From the NCBI GenBank assembly GCA_003313425.1, contig NHZP01000073.1, forward strand, positions 62,001-126,000: a stretch of 64,000 nucleotides of DNA. The letters run 5' to 3'. Origin of the DNA: Pseudopyrenochaeta lycopersici (taxonomy: Eukaryota; Ascomycota; Dothideomycetes; Pleosporales; Pseudopyrenochaetaceae). Both the position numbers and the translations under genes were made by a program. Below, one piece after another: positions 30,884 through 43,504 of the stretch; position 1 is the first letter of the stretch, and every line of letters begins with the position of its first letter. The notes beneath the pieces were generated by a model, which searched no databases, was not told the DNA's origin, and saw nothing but the letters and a program-made list of their open reading frames with translations.

Positions 30884-31634
30884 TCAGGATGGAGGATAAC
30901 CCCAATGTTCCAGCGCGTTGCCAGTTTCGCGCTTCGCAAATGGGATGCCGGTATAGTATCCACACGTCCCTGGCTTCAATGGCGGCTGTGTACGACAATT
31001 CTGATTAGGCTTTGACAAACAAACCAATCCCCCATTGCAATCTGAATCTTTGGCACAAGCCACGTAATCCCCCCCACTCACGCAGATTCGTCGCCCGCTG
31101 ATATGCTCGACGCAGATGAGATTATTTGTGCAAAAGTTGTAGGGACCAATGCAGCTTAGCGATGGTGTGTCACATTGATGATATGCGATACATGTTCCCT
31201 GGTTACAGATGTCATTCGATCCACAAGTCTTGCCGCCTATTGATACATTATTACGTCAGCGAAAGATCGTCATGCTGTGATGGAGCATTTATGGGATGCC
31301 CGAATAGCTCTACCTTAGGACGGTGGACTTGACATGAAAGACGTTACTTACAAGCTCCACAGTTCTTAACATCGTTCTTTGTATTGACGCATTTCTCGGC
31401 GCACAAGACCATACCATCTGTTGGATTAGGTCTAAGTGGACCACATTCGTAGCAAGGACCAGTTCCCTTCGCAGCCAATGATGTGCAACTAGCTCCAGGG
31501 TTGGCAAACCCCTTAGCACACCATTGTGCACAAACTGAGTTACCCTGGCCTGCAGCTCCTAAAGCTTGCAGTGCTAGGAAGATGGCTGCCAGGCCTGCTA
31601 ATCGAAAGGTTAATAGATATTTTCTGTGTAACAT
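30884..31634 (-). CDS. Secreted cysteine-rich protein, effector-like
   Basis: Exons 31634-31352 and 31236-30884 join in phase across a 115-nt intron (GTAAGT...AATAG) to give 211 aa. Signal peptide: MLHRKYLLTFRLAGLAAIFL followed by ALQALGAAGQG. The mature part has more than 20 cysteines in closely spaced clusters, for example NSVCAQWCAKGF, GPCYECGPL, NCGACGGKTCGSNDICNQG, CIGPYNFCTNNLICVE and CAKDSDCNGGLVCLS. There is no transmembrane segment. It resembles secreted disulfide-rich ascomycete proteins; I do not recognise a named family. Its neighbours are a second secreted protein and LTR debris, a typical setting for effector candidates. Confidence 0.75.
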
Positions 31635-32873
31635 CTCCCAATACGCCCATTTAATGATATGAAGTCAGTTGTTTTTGCTAGGCTGTAATGGCTCAAGGAT
31701 AGTCGCTTGTGGCGACGGTTATAAGTGTGTCACCTGAAAACAATATTGAAGTGACCTCAAGGCCCGATTATGAAACAGGGAGTTGGTATGAAGAATAGAC
31801 GTACCAGAAATGATGCGCACCATCTCTTGAGTATCGAGTAACTGATATTATGAGTATGAATAAACTGGATGAAAAGTTAATGGGTTTGGTTTGCGTGCCA
31901 AAGCCGACCGGGAGTTGGCGATTTATATTGATTAAACTCCGCTACAGCACGAAAATCTATGTATTCGGCGAAATGTATGGACCTGCACCAATGGAAATTC
32001 AGCTTAGATGCATTCAGCTCCCATTCCTGTCATAGCCAAGCAACCAATTGGAAGACTCTTTGATATCATGAAGAATTCTTGTGTGGACTGACGGGAAATA
32101 CCGTTAAGCCACAAGAATCAAATACGAACAAATGCATGCCTGCATGAAGTAGTATTCAGCTCAGCACCAGCTGAAGGTATAAGGTTCTTCACACCGCCGT
32201 CAAGCTGTTGCTAAATTCTTAGAACGAACTTTAAATGCTGTGGCTGTATATGCTAAGCAAGCTGGCCATCCTACAAATGTGGTGCGCCTGTATCGTTTGC
32301 AGTTGTCTCAAACTTCTTTGAGATACTGTGGAGTTAACAAGGTAGTTCGGCACAATCCCGCAGTTCTGGTGTTGTGAATTAGAGGTGACGCTGGAATCAA
32401 ATGTGCGTGAACAACAGGAGCAGCTCTGCCTATGCAGCCTGCCAGAAACGAAGGTAAGTATGGAGCCTGATTAAAAGTAATAAGCAAAATGGTCTGAAAT
32501 CTTGTTGAATTGATGGAGCTAATGCACTAGCTATCTCACAAAACCTCAGTTTTTGAAGTGAATTATCGTCGTGTGTGGTGCATGGTGTTGGCATCTCCAA
32601 ATCTTATCACCAAATTTCGCTGACAAAGGAAATCCATCATTACCTGATTGCCCAGGTACCCTGTGCAACGGCACAATACTTGCTGTCGACTTCATACACA
32701 ATCATGGCCTAGCAGGTGCGAGCCTTTGTGTCTAGTATTACAGTACAACTGTAACAATTCTACCAGTTCTGCCACCCTCGCTCTAATCCTAGCTCAGCTA
32801 GCTTGCCACTAAATATCTTTCTCCGCCTTCGCACCTTTTATCTCCTTAGTTATCTCTTGTACTACATCTGAGT
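31635..32873. other. Intergenic, no supported gene
   Basis: More than 1.2 kb with only short frames. The proximal part should be the promoter of the cysteine-rich protein. Confidence 0.4.
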
Positions 32874-32878
32874 ACTGT

Positions 32879-33099
32879 TGTCAGATTACACAAGTGCTGT
32901 AAGGCCTGTTAGATATAAAAGATAAACTCAGAAGTACTATACAGGAAAGGGCGATTAATAGAGGGACCGATACTACGGCCTTCGGAACCTCCGGAAGAAA
33001 AGCAGTCATACAAAGGAGGGGAGAGAACACAGAATCAATCAATCATGTTCATCATCAAAATTCATCAAAGATCAAGCCAAATAGTCCTTGAATCTGACA
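32879..33099. mobile_element. Solo LTR, 221 bp, target duplication AC TGT (ACTGT)
   Basis: Starts TGTCAGATTACACAAG and ends CTTGAATCTGACA. Flanked by ACTGT at 32874-32878 and 33100-33104. It shares GGACCGATA and CGGAACCTCCGGAAG with the 165-bp solo LTR at 13299, so both belong to one family with variable length. Between it and 33426 no gene was seen. Confidence 0.88.
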
Positions 33100-33426
33100 A
33101 CTGTACGTAGCGCATCAACCGGGCTTCCTTGCAAGCCCTAAAGCCACTGCTCGTGGCCTCGCATGAAATCGACTCGCCACTGCTAGCAGAATAAATGGGT
33201 GAACGCACTAGCCAGTGACCAAAGGGTTGCAGCACCGCAAGAGATGTGGAAGTTGGAGAAGAGATGTAGCAAGCCAGGCACTGGCGCGAACACATACAAG
33301 TATTAGCTGCGTTTAGTAATCTTGCTATACAGTGCCTGTAAATAAGCTATATCTGCGTGCAGAAAATTGACGCGACAATTTTTCCTATCTTTGGCGGCCC
33401 TACACACATGTTGCCCCATGTCCTAA

Positions 33427-34630
33427 TTATAGGACAGGTGGTGGACAAACGGTACCTAGGGGAGGTTCTCCATTCACCTTCCCATGCAGAACAAAATAGA
33501 TCGTACCCGTGCACGATGACAGAGACGGGAAGGAAACAGAGAGACTCTGATCGTCATTCCCGTCGAGAAGTCCACTGTTCCATGTAAACTGTCCTGGAGC
33601 ACAGGTCTGGAACTTCATTAGTATCTCTTAGTATGAAAGAGTGGAACAGTCTCACCGGTGGTGTAATTCCACAGGCAGCATATATGTGGGCTTCGGACAG
33701 ATCGTACGTGGTCTTCAGTGTGTACTGAACGGTTGGGACACCAGCAGACAGAGAGATAGAGAAGGTTCCCACTTCAGTCCCCTTGCTAACATCATTGCCG
33801 CCGGCGCCGACGATCAGCTTGCCGCCGATGCCACTATTGAGGGCGCGGAGAGTGGTTGGGATATACCAGCCCTTGATTAATTGTTAGCGAAAGTATCAAA
33901 TTCAATAGGAGCAATGGGTGGTGATTACCCAGCGCTTGCAGGAGTTCGGAAGTGGAGAGAGCGTATTAAGTTTGGGGGAATATTCTGGAGAGACGTAGCC
34001 AAAAGCTGTCCCGACATCGCACCATACTTTCGGCGGCTCGGGTACGTCAGTGCAAGTGATGGTGAAGTCCCAATACTGAGCCCAATTACCTCCAGGGCAG
34101 AGGGGAACTTTACTTGCTGGAAGCGATCCGCCATTGATACAGTTTCCCATACCCCAACCCGTCTCTTCGCTCGGTCCGCTCAGAGCGCCGTGCGTAGCTA
34201 TGAAAAGCTTCTTATTGCAGAGCTCTGTGCCGCAGGTTGGTACGACAGTTAGAGGAACGTTGCATGTTGCAGTTTGCTTGTCCGTCGCGACAACACAATA
34301 TTGCGCAAGAGCCGCCCCGAGCTGCCCTGGCGCTGATTCGGTCGGAGCTTCGCATCCAAGCCAGAGGTGTACTTCTTTGTAGTCGTAATTCTCAACGTCT
34401 TTGAACGTGACAATTAAATTACCATTGATGATACTAAGGCAGACTTCGGACTTCGCTGCAAGTCCTTGCCCAAGCCAGAATGGGGTGCAAGAGGGGGTTG
34501 GGGAATAGGCTATGCTGCGCTTGTTGAATCGCAGATCTTTGATGGGGCTGGCACCGAGTGAGGCTGGAATGGCGATCACAGAACCGATGTTCCCCCAAAG
34601 GAAAAGAGGTGCAGTGAGTGCTTTCAACAT
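33427..34630 (-). CDS. Secreted protein of unknown function, three exons
   Basis: Exons 34630-33929, 33871-33656 and 33606-33427 give 365 aa. Introns of 57 and 49 nt are in phase 0. A hydrophobic leader (MLKALTAPLFLWGNIGSVIA) ends near IPASLGA and is followed by a possible Kex2-type NKR site at about residue 37. Features include PSCTPFWLGQGLAAKSEVCL, YKEVHLWLGC, GWGMGNCINGG and a central GWYIPTTLRALNSGIGGKL, IVGAGGNDVSKGTEVGTF, YDLSEAHIYAACG, repeated in spirit by TCAPGQFTWNSG. About 16 cysteines. It looks like an uncharacterised fungal extracellular family. The second acceptor was taken as TTCCAG because the earlier AG is too near the branch site. Confidence 0.7.
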
Positions 34631-36280
34631 CGTTTCTGATGTATAAAACTGTGCTTGCGGATCAGAAGGAATGGTAAGGAGATGCCCTTCAAGTGCAAGT
34701 GTGAGTCTTTATATCTAAACTCGCATCCTCAGCTGCCCCGAAAGTTGAGAAACCCTAAATAGCGAGATACATGGTACGATTCACAGATGAAAACAATGGA
34801 TTGGTCGCAGCTCGGCCACGACAAGTTGAAGGCACAAAGAAGACCAATATGACAGCAGGAAGCCCGAGGCGCTATGATTTCATTGAAGTGGCCACCGGGC
34901 GTTGATAGGCTGGGCTCAATTACCTAGACCTTAGAGTAAGAAGCAGGTATATCCGCGGTAATTGCCGAGACCACTAGAAAGAGTACCACAAAAGGGAACT
35001 CATGGTGTTGGAAAAGAACGGGCTAGAACGAGCTAGGCAGTCATGAGCTATTAGACAACGTGAGCCCACGACATACGAGTATGCGCCACGCTGAGGCCTT
35101 CCGCTTCAGCTGGAACCGAAAGAGGGGCCGAACCTATGACCAATGCCGCCTCAATATTTGCAGAAAGCATGAGGCATCGCTATAAGCTGCTGAACTCCGC
35201 CTCTGGCAATCAACTCATGACAGCGCGTTGGACCATCATCCTCGGTATCGGTATCGATAACAGCTGAAAACAATGGCATGTCAAGCCGCCTGCAAGACGT
35301 TATCCACTCGACAAAATCCTCCCGTTGCCCTTTGCATTGTGCCAGATATTCCACCTCCTCCCAAGCGCAATCGATCTTAAAGCGCTACGGCTCCGCTAAA
35401 GTCCACAAAGAACATCAGACCACCAGATCATCTAGATCCAGAAGCAATCGCGCTAAAACAACACGCCGCTAAGGCCAACAAAGACCTATATCTAGGAATA
35501 GGATCTGTCCTCGAATCCAATAGTCTATCTTCCAGGCCAGAGCTGAGGCCCAACCGATTCTTTGGGCTAGATCTTATTCCAGCCTTGATCTTGCCATAAT
35601 TTAGTGAAAGGCGTGCATATTGTAATAAGCTAGTAGAACACATTGGCTCTATAGGTCTACACTGACGATTAGAGACTTTAAGTTACTCTACATGGTACAA
35701 GAATTATTGCCGATTATAATTCCTGCTACAGTCCCTTTTGAGAATTTTATTCAAAGCCACGTTGCCGAGTGGCCTCTCAGCACCACGATGGGCTCGCGCT
35801 CTGTGGGCGGATGATGCGGCTTGACCAGGCCAGTCCGATCTTTTGGTGCGATAATCTTCCCTCAGAGGAACACTCTCGGGCTCGTACGGCCTTCATAAGT
35901 AACTAATCTACCATCAAAATTTATCCTCGAGACTCGGCACGTCATTTACGCTCGTGATTCCGATAGAACATAACCTCTTATGCTTTGTGATAATGCACGT
36001 AAATTGAAGCTAAAAAAATAAAGTATCATGAAAGAAAACGTAGGGGCGAGTACATAAAACGCAGCATGTTACTATTCTACTAGCCTCTGATCAAAGGTAT
36101 ACCATAGCTTGTTAAGTATTCAGCAGCGCGTAGTTCTTTTCCTTTGTAGGAGGATAGCTGGTAGAACTACCCCTTGACTTTCGTAGACGTCACAATCGCC
36201 GTGGAGGTAGTAACCTTGGTCGACCTATACAGGCTCGTGTCTGAACACTGACATAGGCCTCATCGTCATTGATGCATCGC
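34631..36280. other. Intergenic with possible ancient coding trace
   Basis: No supported gene. From about 35430 to 35600 one plus-strand frame stays open with natural-looking composition (LYLGIGSVLESNSLSSRPEL, RPNRFFGLDLIPALILP). Beyond that it continues only through several stops to about 36010. I cannot name it. Confidence 0.3.
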
Positions 36281-36410
36281 CAAACTCAAGTGGTACTGAA
36301 CCGCAACCTTCCCAATATCGAGGCAGAGCCCAGATGGAGCGTGGATTACATACACTTCGGAAAAGCTGCTTTGGCTACCGTCAGAGTATCGGCCCTCTTG
36401 CTCTGTTGTC

Positions 36411-36797
36411 TCAGGGAAGACGATTGGCATTGGTGCAGGATCTGGGAAGGTATGGATATGCAGTTTTGTGACATGCCCAGCCTTCAGTCCATAGCTTTGG
36501 AAGACCCCTCGATCTCCCCAATTCTCGACAACATCGCACGCTCTGAAAGCTCGGTAGTCGCTGGGCTACATGGTCACCTGGAGAATTCGGCTGCGTACAG
36601 AACGTAGGCTGGATGGGAGGTTTGAGGGTGAATAGTTCGTTTCGCAGACGGGCTTGTAGTGATGGTCGTTTGGATAGTTCCCACTGTAGAAATGTTAGTG
36701 TTGTCCTGGTGCCTTCTGGCCCGGTTGCCGCAAAGCGCTGCGTGCATTTCCGAGAGCTCTTCCTCCCTTGCCACAAAGTGTTCAGTTTCAGAAACAT
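36411..36797 (-). pseudogene. Possible cytochrome P450 fragment
   Basis: The segment EGTRTTLTFLQWELSKRPSL followed by QARLRNELFTL resembles the P450 I-helix (AGxETTA) and following helix J region. No K-helix ExxR or heme-binding FxxGxxxC is seen, and the frame then changes. Downstream minus-strand text (DVVENWGDRGVFQSYG) is not P450-like. The call rests on one motif. Confidence 0.35.
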
Positions 36798-36867
36798 CGG
36801 AGAGACCGAAGGGGATTGAAAATCCCTCGCTTTTAGTGCCTATTCCCAGTTAATAACTTTCTAACAG

Positions 36868-37707
36868 TCAATGACATCTGTACTCTTCATAAAGAATAGT
36901 AATACCATGAGAGAACAGCCTACCCTTTAAGGCCTTGTCAATCTCTTCCCGGAGCCGTTTAAACGCCTTCTCTCTTCCTTCACCATAGATGAGCGGCATA
37001 TGGATGTCAAATATGCCTAGTAGAGAGTATGCCGCGTCTTCTTCACGTTTTGTCTTGCGTCTTGCAGCCCATGACATTCGCTCATCAACGCTGAACTGAG
37101 ATAACGGACCTCCTTGAAGGGCTCGAACGCCAATTCCCGTTATCTCGTGAATTTCTTGCATTATCGAATCTTTGTGACCAAGTAGCTCACCCTCTACAGA
37201 AAAGAATTCCACACATGACGGAGCAAGAAGCTCTTGGAGCGTCCAGCCTCGAGTAAACCATCTGCTGTGCTGAAAGGCTGATTTCCACGCCTGCTGAGAG
37301 GATAAATCATTACCAATAGAACCATTGATCGAAACATCCGGTAGATACACGTAGCATTTAGCCGCATCATGGTACCAGCGGAACATGGAGTTGATGGCTT
37401 CTGAGAGCTCCGCGCTGCTCGATTTGTCGATGCAGCAAGTATCCACCCAGAAGTGCTTCAGGGCATCGCGAGTAGCTTGCTCTGCGCAGAAGCGAAGCTT
37501 TTTGTATCCAGCTTTTGCCTTCCTAGGGTCCATTGCCAAGTCTTTGAAGTTAACCTCGTCGGAGAGACGATCAAGGGCGCACATCAGCATACCTGGGGTA
37601 TGCATGAGGAGGTGGCAGCGGCTGAGTGTCGTAGATGCCCTACCTTTATCAACCATGTCTCGCGACTTGTTAATTCGAGCTTGTCTTAACATTGTACCAC
37701 CCACCAC
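36868..37707 (-). pseudogene. HET-domain gene, damaged N-terminus and missing C-terminus
   Basis: The frame holds EVNFKDLAM, FWVDTCCIDKSSSAELSEAI, NSMFRWYHDAAKCYVYLPDV, SRWFTRGWTLQELLAPSCVE, DERMSWAARRKTKREEDAAY and LLGIFDIHMPLIYGEGREKA, most of a HET domain. The expected start with PxYAxLSHTW is present only in a shifted frame (PRYADV near 37600), so the 5' part is frame-broken. The frame ends shortly after the GEG motif, possibly at a GTAGGC donor. The domains that would follow (such as NB-ARC) are not found downstream. Confidence 0.65.
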
Positions 37708-38207
37708 AAATCATAGATTGCAGCAAATGGTCGTGGGCCGTCACCTAGAAAATGGTTCCGTAAAATTGAGCTTAATTAGCGTCATTATTTAGTCTCACCA
37801 AGTTTTGACAGAAGTCCCAATAAACAGCAGACGAAGAGGACAACTCTTAGACGCCAAATCCAAGTTGACGGGAGCACCGCATTGTGAAATCGGCACAGCC
37901 AGACTGTATTGATGGTTCCTATAATTAGATGCTCTGGTGGCGACGGCCAGATTTGTGACTTTCAGAAGAGCTATTTCGGGCTCCTCGACAGCGTAGTAGG
38001 TGTCTATATATAGAATCTGATGGATTTTGGGCTTTGCCCATTTCGGGTTCTTTCGCAAAGACCAAAACATTTGCCTGAACGTGCTCTTTGTATCTATTCT
38101 TCTCAGACTGTTGATTTTGCACCATCACATTTCTTGTGAAGTCATTCGGTTCAAGATGCGCTCCCTTGTCTTAGTAGGTGACCAATCTCGGCAACGCCAT
38201 TTCTAAC
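37708..38207. other. Intergenic, unassigned minus-strand frame
   Basis: A 91-codon minus-strand frame (37795-38070) has no recognisable motif and no supporting splice context. Not called as a gene. Confidence 0.3.
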
Positions 38208-39813
38208 ATGGACCAGAGCTCTATTGTCGACGAATCGCTTCTGGACTATGCTCGAGATAAGATGGAAGATGATGAGATATGATTTGATGTTGTCGTAGAA
38301 GCGTTACTGATGTTTGACAGTTTATCTTCCGTGGGAAAGCCTTCTTGGCCCTCCTTGCCTCCGCTGAGATTGAGTACATCGGCTCCATTCAGGCAAAGCT
38401 CTTGCCGCATCGTCTTTCACAGGATGATGAAGAAGTACCAACGTACAATTATTCATCATATGCGGACTATACTAGGGTCCCTCAGCCGTTGCATAAGAAC
38501 ATGAGGAGGTTAAAGTTTCCTTATGGAAAGTTCCACCGGCGTGATGAAAGAGCCCCAAACTCCAATGAAGAGCATCCAGTCGCCAATGTGGTATTCAGCC
38601 ACACCCCTCTCTGAGGACATTGTGATGTCAGACAGTCAGGACCAGGTACGAGAAACTGTCGAATCGCCAACGAGCAGTAATCTTGCATTAGCTTCAAGAT
38701 TCGAAGATGAATTTAATGATCCGGGAGCATTAAACGTAGGCGAGGGTTTGGGACCGAGAATAGAATTGGTCGGTAGAGATGGCAGTCCGGTGCCGCCACT
38801 TTCCCCCACAAGATTGCCTTCCATATCTCGATCGGAACTCTTTTCGAACTGGAATGGAAGCTCAGTAGAAAATGAACGAAAGTTCACCTTACTAGAAGGA
38901 ACGACGAGGACCCATTGGGTTCGTTGTTACGATAAACTACACAATATTTATGGACTAGAACACCAGGAGATCGTGCAGCTTACTACGATTGGCGATAGTT
39001 TCTTTCGGCAAGACGCTGTGGACTTCATCAATCACTTCTATAGTAAATGGAATGCAGATGACCCTTGGGCACGCTTGCAAGTGAGTAATCCAACATCGGG
39101 ACGCTCACGTACAGAAAAGATACTCAAAAGCCTGCACTGCGCTGAATCGATCGAACACGATGCGGCCATTGATCCTGTCAAGCTTAGAATGGCAAGAATC
39201 ATCCTTTACCACCAGTACCAGCAGAAATGCAACGAACTCAAAGGAGACTCCCACCTATCGAGCCAACTTTCTTAGGGTAGAGGTGTAGCGAGTGTAGCGA
39301 AGGACTTCATTCTAGAGACGATCTATGAGTGTCACCACAAGGACATGAATGTGAACTTGAAGAAAAAGCGCGAAAATAGTTTGAAATGGTACATAAGATT
39401 AGGTAAGAGATGGTCTTATGTGGCGTTTTACCTAGGGCTAGGAATCATTTTGACCTGCAGTAACGACTTGGAGCTTTCTATGTAAGTCATGGATAATCAC
39501 GCAAGCGCACGCACTTGGCTCACCAAATTGCTCTAGCAACGATACCGGAACATTTCTGGACCGAAATTTGATGGCCCTTTTGACATACTTGCTACATGGG
39601 TATCCGAGAGGCGTTCAGGTCAGCCAAATGGCTGACTCGCTAGTCAAACCCATGATGGAAGGAGCCGTACCGCTTGAACTTTCAATGGCTATTGCTGCAG
39701 TGCGTGGCATGAGCGGATACCAACAGGAAGAAGAAAAGTCTGCCGTCGAGATTCAAGATGAATGGCAGCCAGTGGAACGACCCAGAGGTTTCGTTCGTGT
39801 AATATCCGTGTAG
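38208..39813 (+). pseudogene. Unknown protein gene with one TAG and a likely frame change
   Basis: It begins MDQSSIVDESLLDYARDKME. After a likely intron ending TTTGACAG it reads FIFRGKAFLALLASAEIEYI. A shift near 38540 leads to a long frame (SRSELFSNWNGSSVENERKF, HWVRCYDKLHNIYGLEHQEI, DAVDFINHFYSKWNADDPWA). This frame meets TAG at 39273-39275 but stays open behind it (RGVASVAKDFILETIYECHH) to a clean GTAAGT donor and rejoins in phase at NDTGTFLDRNLMALLTYLLH, ending at 39813. CAG to TAG would explain the stop. The coherent intron after the stop suggests recent inactivation. Family not recognised. Confidence 0.5.
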
Positions 39814-40002
39814 AACAGGTTCGAGGCAACTGATGAGGATGACCTAATCTTGCAGGGGGTCCTACGGAAACCGACGTCCTCAAATCCAACTAAGATGAAA
39901 GGCAACCCTTAATTATGATATTCGTCACTCCTCTATCATGTGATCTCTAAGGGACGGGTATGATTGGGTTAATACCTTATACCCGAAAGCCCAAGCCAAA
40001 CG

Positions 40003-41228
40003 GTGAAAATGTATAACAATCCGTGCTTGTACGTAACAATCCGTGATTCGAGGCGTCTGTTGCTCGCCGATGGCCATTCAAGTCACGTAAACCTCCGTTT
40101 TATCAACTATTGCGACGAGAACAGGATTCTACTAGTGGTTTTACCTCCACATTCAACCCACCGCCTGCAGCCACTTGACGTTGGCATTTTCTCGCCTCTT
40201 GCGCATGCATACTCACAAGAGATTGATCAGCTGATTCGATCAAGCTGCGGATTCGCTCGCCTAACAAAACGAAGCTTCTGGCGGCTTTTTTCAACGGCCT
40301 GGGAGCACTCGCTCACCGTATCAAACATTAAATCGGCATTTTCCGGCCCTGGCATCTTCCCTCTGGAGCCCGAAAAGGTCCTCAAGTCAATAAAGGCAAA
40401 GACTCCGTCTCCGGAAAACAGTGACAATGATTTAAAGAAGAAGACGCCGGGGTCTGTGAGAGGAATCCGTCGACTGGCCAAAGAAATCCGCATGGAACAA
40501 GCTGTGCACACAGCCAAAATGGAAGAAATTATCCGAGCGTGTAGGAAGCTGGCAGTTCGGAATGATATTCTCCAGCATGAGGTTATCGGGTTGCGTACAG
40601 CACTTGTGGGAGAGAAGAAAAAGCGGAAAAGAGGCAAAGGTATGGGACTTTTTGATAAAGAACGGCCTGGAGAAGCGCAATTCTTTACGCCATCAATGGT
40701 TGCAATAGTAAGACAACGAGCAGAAGAGATAGAGATTGAAAGCCAACTGCAAAAGTCTCTCGCAGAGGAAAGGAAGGTTCAGCAGGCGCAAGACAAGGAG
40801 GAGAAAGCCCGGGCAAAGGCGGAAAAGGCACGAGAAAGAGAGGCAAAGAACAAGCCAAAATTGCAGAGCGCGAACATGCTGCAAAACAGAAGGAAGAGCG
40901 CAAAGCTGAAAAACTCATTTCAAATCAAATCCAGCTTGAAAAAAAGGCTCAATTAGCTGCTGAGCGAGAGGCTCAGAGAAAGCGGGGCGGAGAAGACGGA
41001 GGAAAACCAGCGGTAAAAAGGCGCAAGATCGCAACCCAGGAACAGGCGAAGGCGCCTAAAAAAGCGACTCGAATAGAGAAACAGGTTTCGAAGAATCAAG
41101 CTGTGGCAGCAAATTTGTCTGCAGCCGTTTGTGGACCAGATCGCAATGGGTCAAATCAGGATAGGCAGGTTTCGAGAGTTTCGAGGACCGGGCGCAAAAT
41201 CGGTCCCCCACGGCGGTTTTTAGACTAA
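40003..41228 (+). pseudogene. 5'-truncated pogo-like transposase
   Basis: Retains the second and third catalytic motifs (LLLADGHSSHVNLRFINYCD, LPPHSTHRLQPLDVGIFSPL) and the basic C-terminal helix. The first catalytic Asp region and the DNA-binding domain are absent. A frameshift near 40850 separates the main frame from the true tail (KIAEREHAAKQKEERKAEKL ... SRTGRKIGPPRRFLD, stop at 41228). It differs clearly from the intact 26905-28785 protein, so it is a different lineage. From 41229 to 41892 no gene is seen. Confidence 0.75.
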
Positions 41229-41892
41229 AAAAATGACAAGTAACTTCTTAAGGTTCTATTCTATAAGGCTTCAAACTTTTATATAAATTTATTAATCTGT
41301 TGTGGAGTAAGACCATTTTAAAATCAGGCACTTGATTTTGGATGGGTGGTAAAGATGCAGGGATGGTCAAGATGCCGGGAATTACGTTACTAATCTGACT
41401 TTTGTCACATTCACTACTGCTTACAGTAATAACTTACCATTTCTTACATTACTTTCGCTTGCGTGTTCAGCTAAAGCTGAGTGGGTGATACGGTGACATA
41501 TGTGTAGCCTGATTTAGCGCTATCCCTCAGCTGATCTTGACTAACCGTATCCCCTTTGCTGAACTCTAAATTGTTTGGGGGTGATGTGGCCTATCGTTGT
41601 AGATGAGCCACATGTGGGGCCTTGCAGACGCTCCTTTCAAACTTAGCATGTTAAATATCATCAGACGTGAAATTAAATTTTGCGCTCATTTTTGACGACG
41701 ATCGCCGATTTAGTCAGCTGTCCATACAAGTGACTGTCAGTCTTCCGGTTGGTGCCCTCTTTGATGGTCAAGCCTGGGGCGGAATACGGCCTCAGAGCCG
41801 TCTTTCATATAAACCGAGTTTGTAGCAAGAAGTAGCTTCTCACCTCACCAATTCTATTGTCCCTTAATCAAATTCCCTCCTGATGTGCAACC

Positions 41893-42646
41893 ATGGGCAC
41901 CGGCACTAAAGTATTCTCTGTCATCCTTCGCCTTGGCGAACTCTGCAGCTCTATCATCGTCGTAGGACTTCTCAGCCGCTTTTTTTACTTACTGCACCTC
42001 GCACCAGATGGCTCTGCAGAGGGCCGCCTAATATACGCCGAAGTTATTTCTTGTTTAGAGATCATCGCTTCAATCATTCTCGTCTTTCCTCTCAAATACT
42101 CCTTCTACGCCTGGCCCCTCGATGTTCTATTTTTCATCTGCTCAATTGTGGCGTTTGGGCTTCTGGCTGATGTGAGTATTGGCAGCGAAACTATAGTTGC
42201 TGACCTAAGTTGGGTACACAGCTTAACAGCTCTTGCTCCTCGTACTGGTATTGGAACTACTGGGGCTATTACTGGGGTCGGTTCTGGACCGTTGGGCCCC
42301 GTGTTACTATAACAACCAGCACCGTTGATCATGTGGGATGTGGAGGTTGGAGAGCTATTATCGCTTTCCTTTTTATAGGAGCGATGGCTTGGTTGCTGAG
42401 TGCAATTCTTGTCAGTTCCACGTTACACTATAGAGAATTTCGAACATCGGTCATACTAATCCGCGGGGCCTAGGGGATTTTTGTCTTCGTGGAAATCCGT
42501 GAGGGTCGTGAGACACACAGAACAAGGTAAGGGGCGCGGCTATACCGTGGCTTCCTTGGACCGCCTTGCTAACGACTGATAGTGCAATCAAAGAAAAGAT
42601 TATGCGCAAGAACCATCGACCAGCTGACCTCGAAACCCAGCAGTAA
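41893..42646 (+). CDS. MARVEL-domain-like four-helix membrane protein
   Basis: Four exons, 41893-42171, 42222-42410, 42474-42526 and 42583-42646, give 194 aa with all phases kept. Helices: VILRLGELCSSIIVVGLLSR, IYAEVISCLEIIASIILVFP, WPLDVLFFICSIVAFGLLAD, IIAFLFIGAMAWLLSAILGI. A YWYWNYWGYYWGRFW loop lies between helices 3 and 4 and a short basic tail ends in LETQQ. The pattern (two paired helices, aromatic loop, W-x-x-S before helix end) fits fungal MARVEL proteins such as Nce102/Fhn1 relatives that act in membrane domains. Intact. A decayed copy follows at 43520. Confidence 0.7.
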
Positions 42647-43504
42647 TGCCGAAGCAAGGACTCGATAGCAATCACAATATGGGGTGTATTGGTTGTGAGA
42701 AAGCTCGGGGAACTTACTCCTACCTAAATCATGCGATCACATGTTCTGGTTCCGTGAGATGTGACCTGACCAGACGCGCGACGTGGGACTTTGGGTAATT
42801 GGGATTGAAATTATCGTTCGCCACACGCTTCGCTACTCTCTTGTTTGTTTAACATACCTCGCTTTATTAGCAGAAGCAATCTCTATTATGTTTTCTCTGA
42901 CGCGAAATTCAAATTAATTCGTCTACAATAGCTACTTATCTATATCTACCGCCTCTACCAGTGATGGTCATTGGCGGAGTTTAACCCTAGCTCTGCAGCT
43001 GCACAGAGATTTAGCTAACTAGTAAACCTAACAGTTAGTCGTATTACTATAGGGTTCTAAGGCTGAATTCACTACTAAAGCTAGACGTATTCCTCCAAAA
43101 GGCTCATTTATCGTCTATTGCTGCTAAGGCCTGATGCGCCACATCCGCCAAACTAGCGAACCACATTACAAAGGCCTGCTTTCTAGTTTTCTTTGTCTAA
43201 TATGTGCATGTAATATCAGGTCATATTTGGAAATAGAGTTTGAAAGTACTGTGCACGAGAAACATAATCAAATGTCAGGCCACATTTAAAGTTTCAGTTT
43301 GAAGATAGTCGTTGGCTTCTTTCGCTGTGCGCATGCATGGCTATTAAACGGCAAGGGTAAGCCTGTGCGGTGTGTGGCGCCTGGATCTGTCAATCTATTT
43401 ACAGTGCTTAAGCCTGCCCCTCTAGCATACTTACTCAGTAGTTCTTCATTCCTATTATTCTAGCGTTACTTACCTAGACTACTATCAGATCTGCAACTCG
43501 CGAT

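Noticed and set aside
35430..36010. Possible RIP-damaged ORF on the plus strand
   Set aside because: Stop density beyond 35600 is not clearly below chance and no family is recognisable; kept only as a remark.
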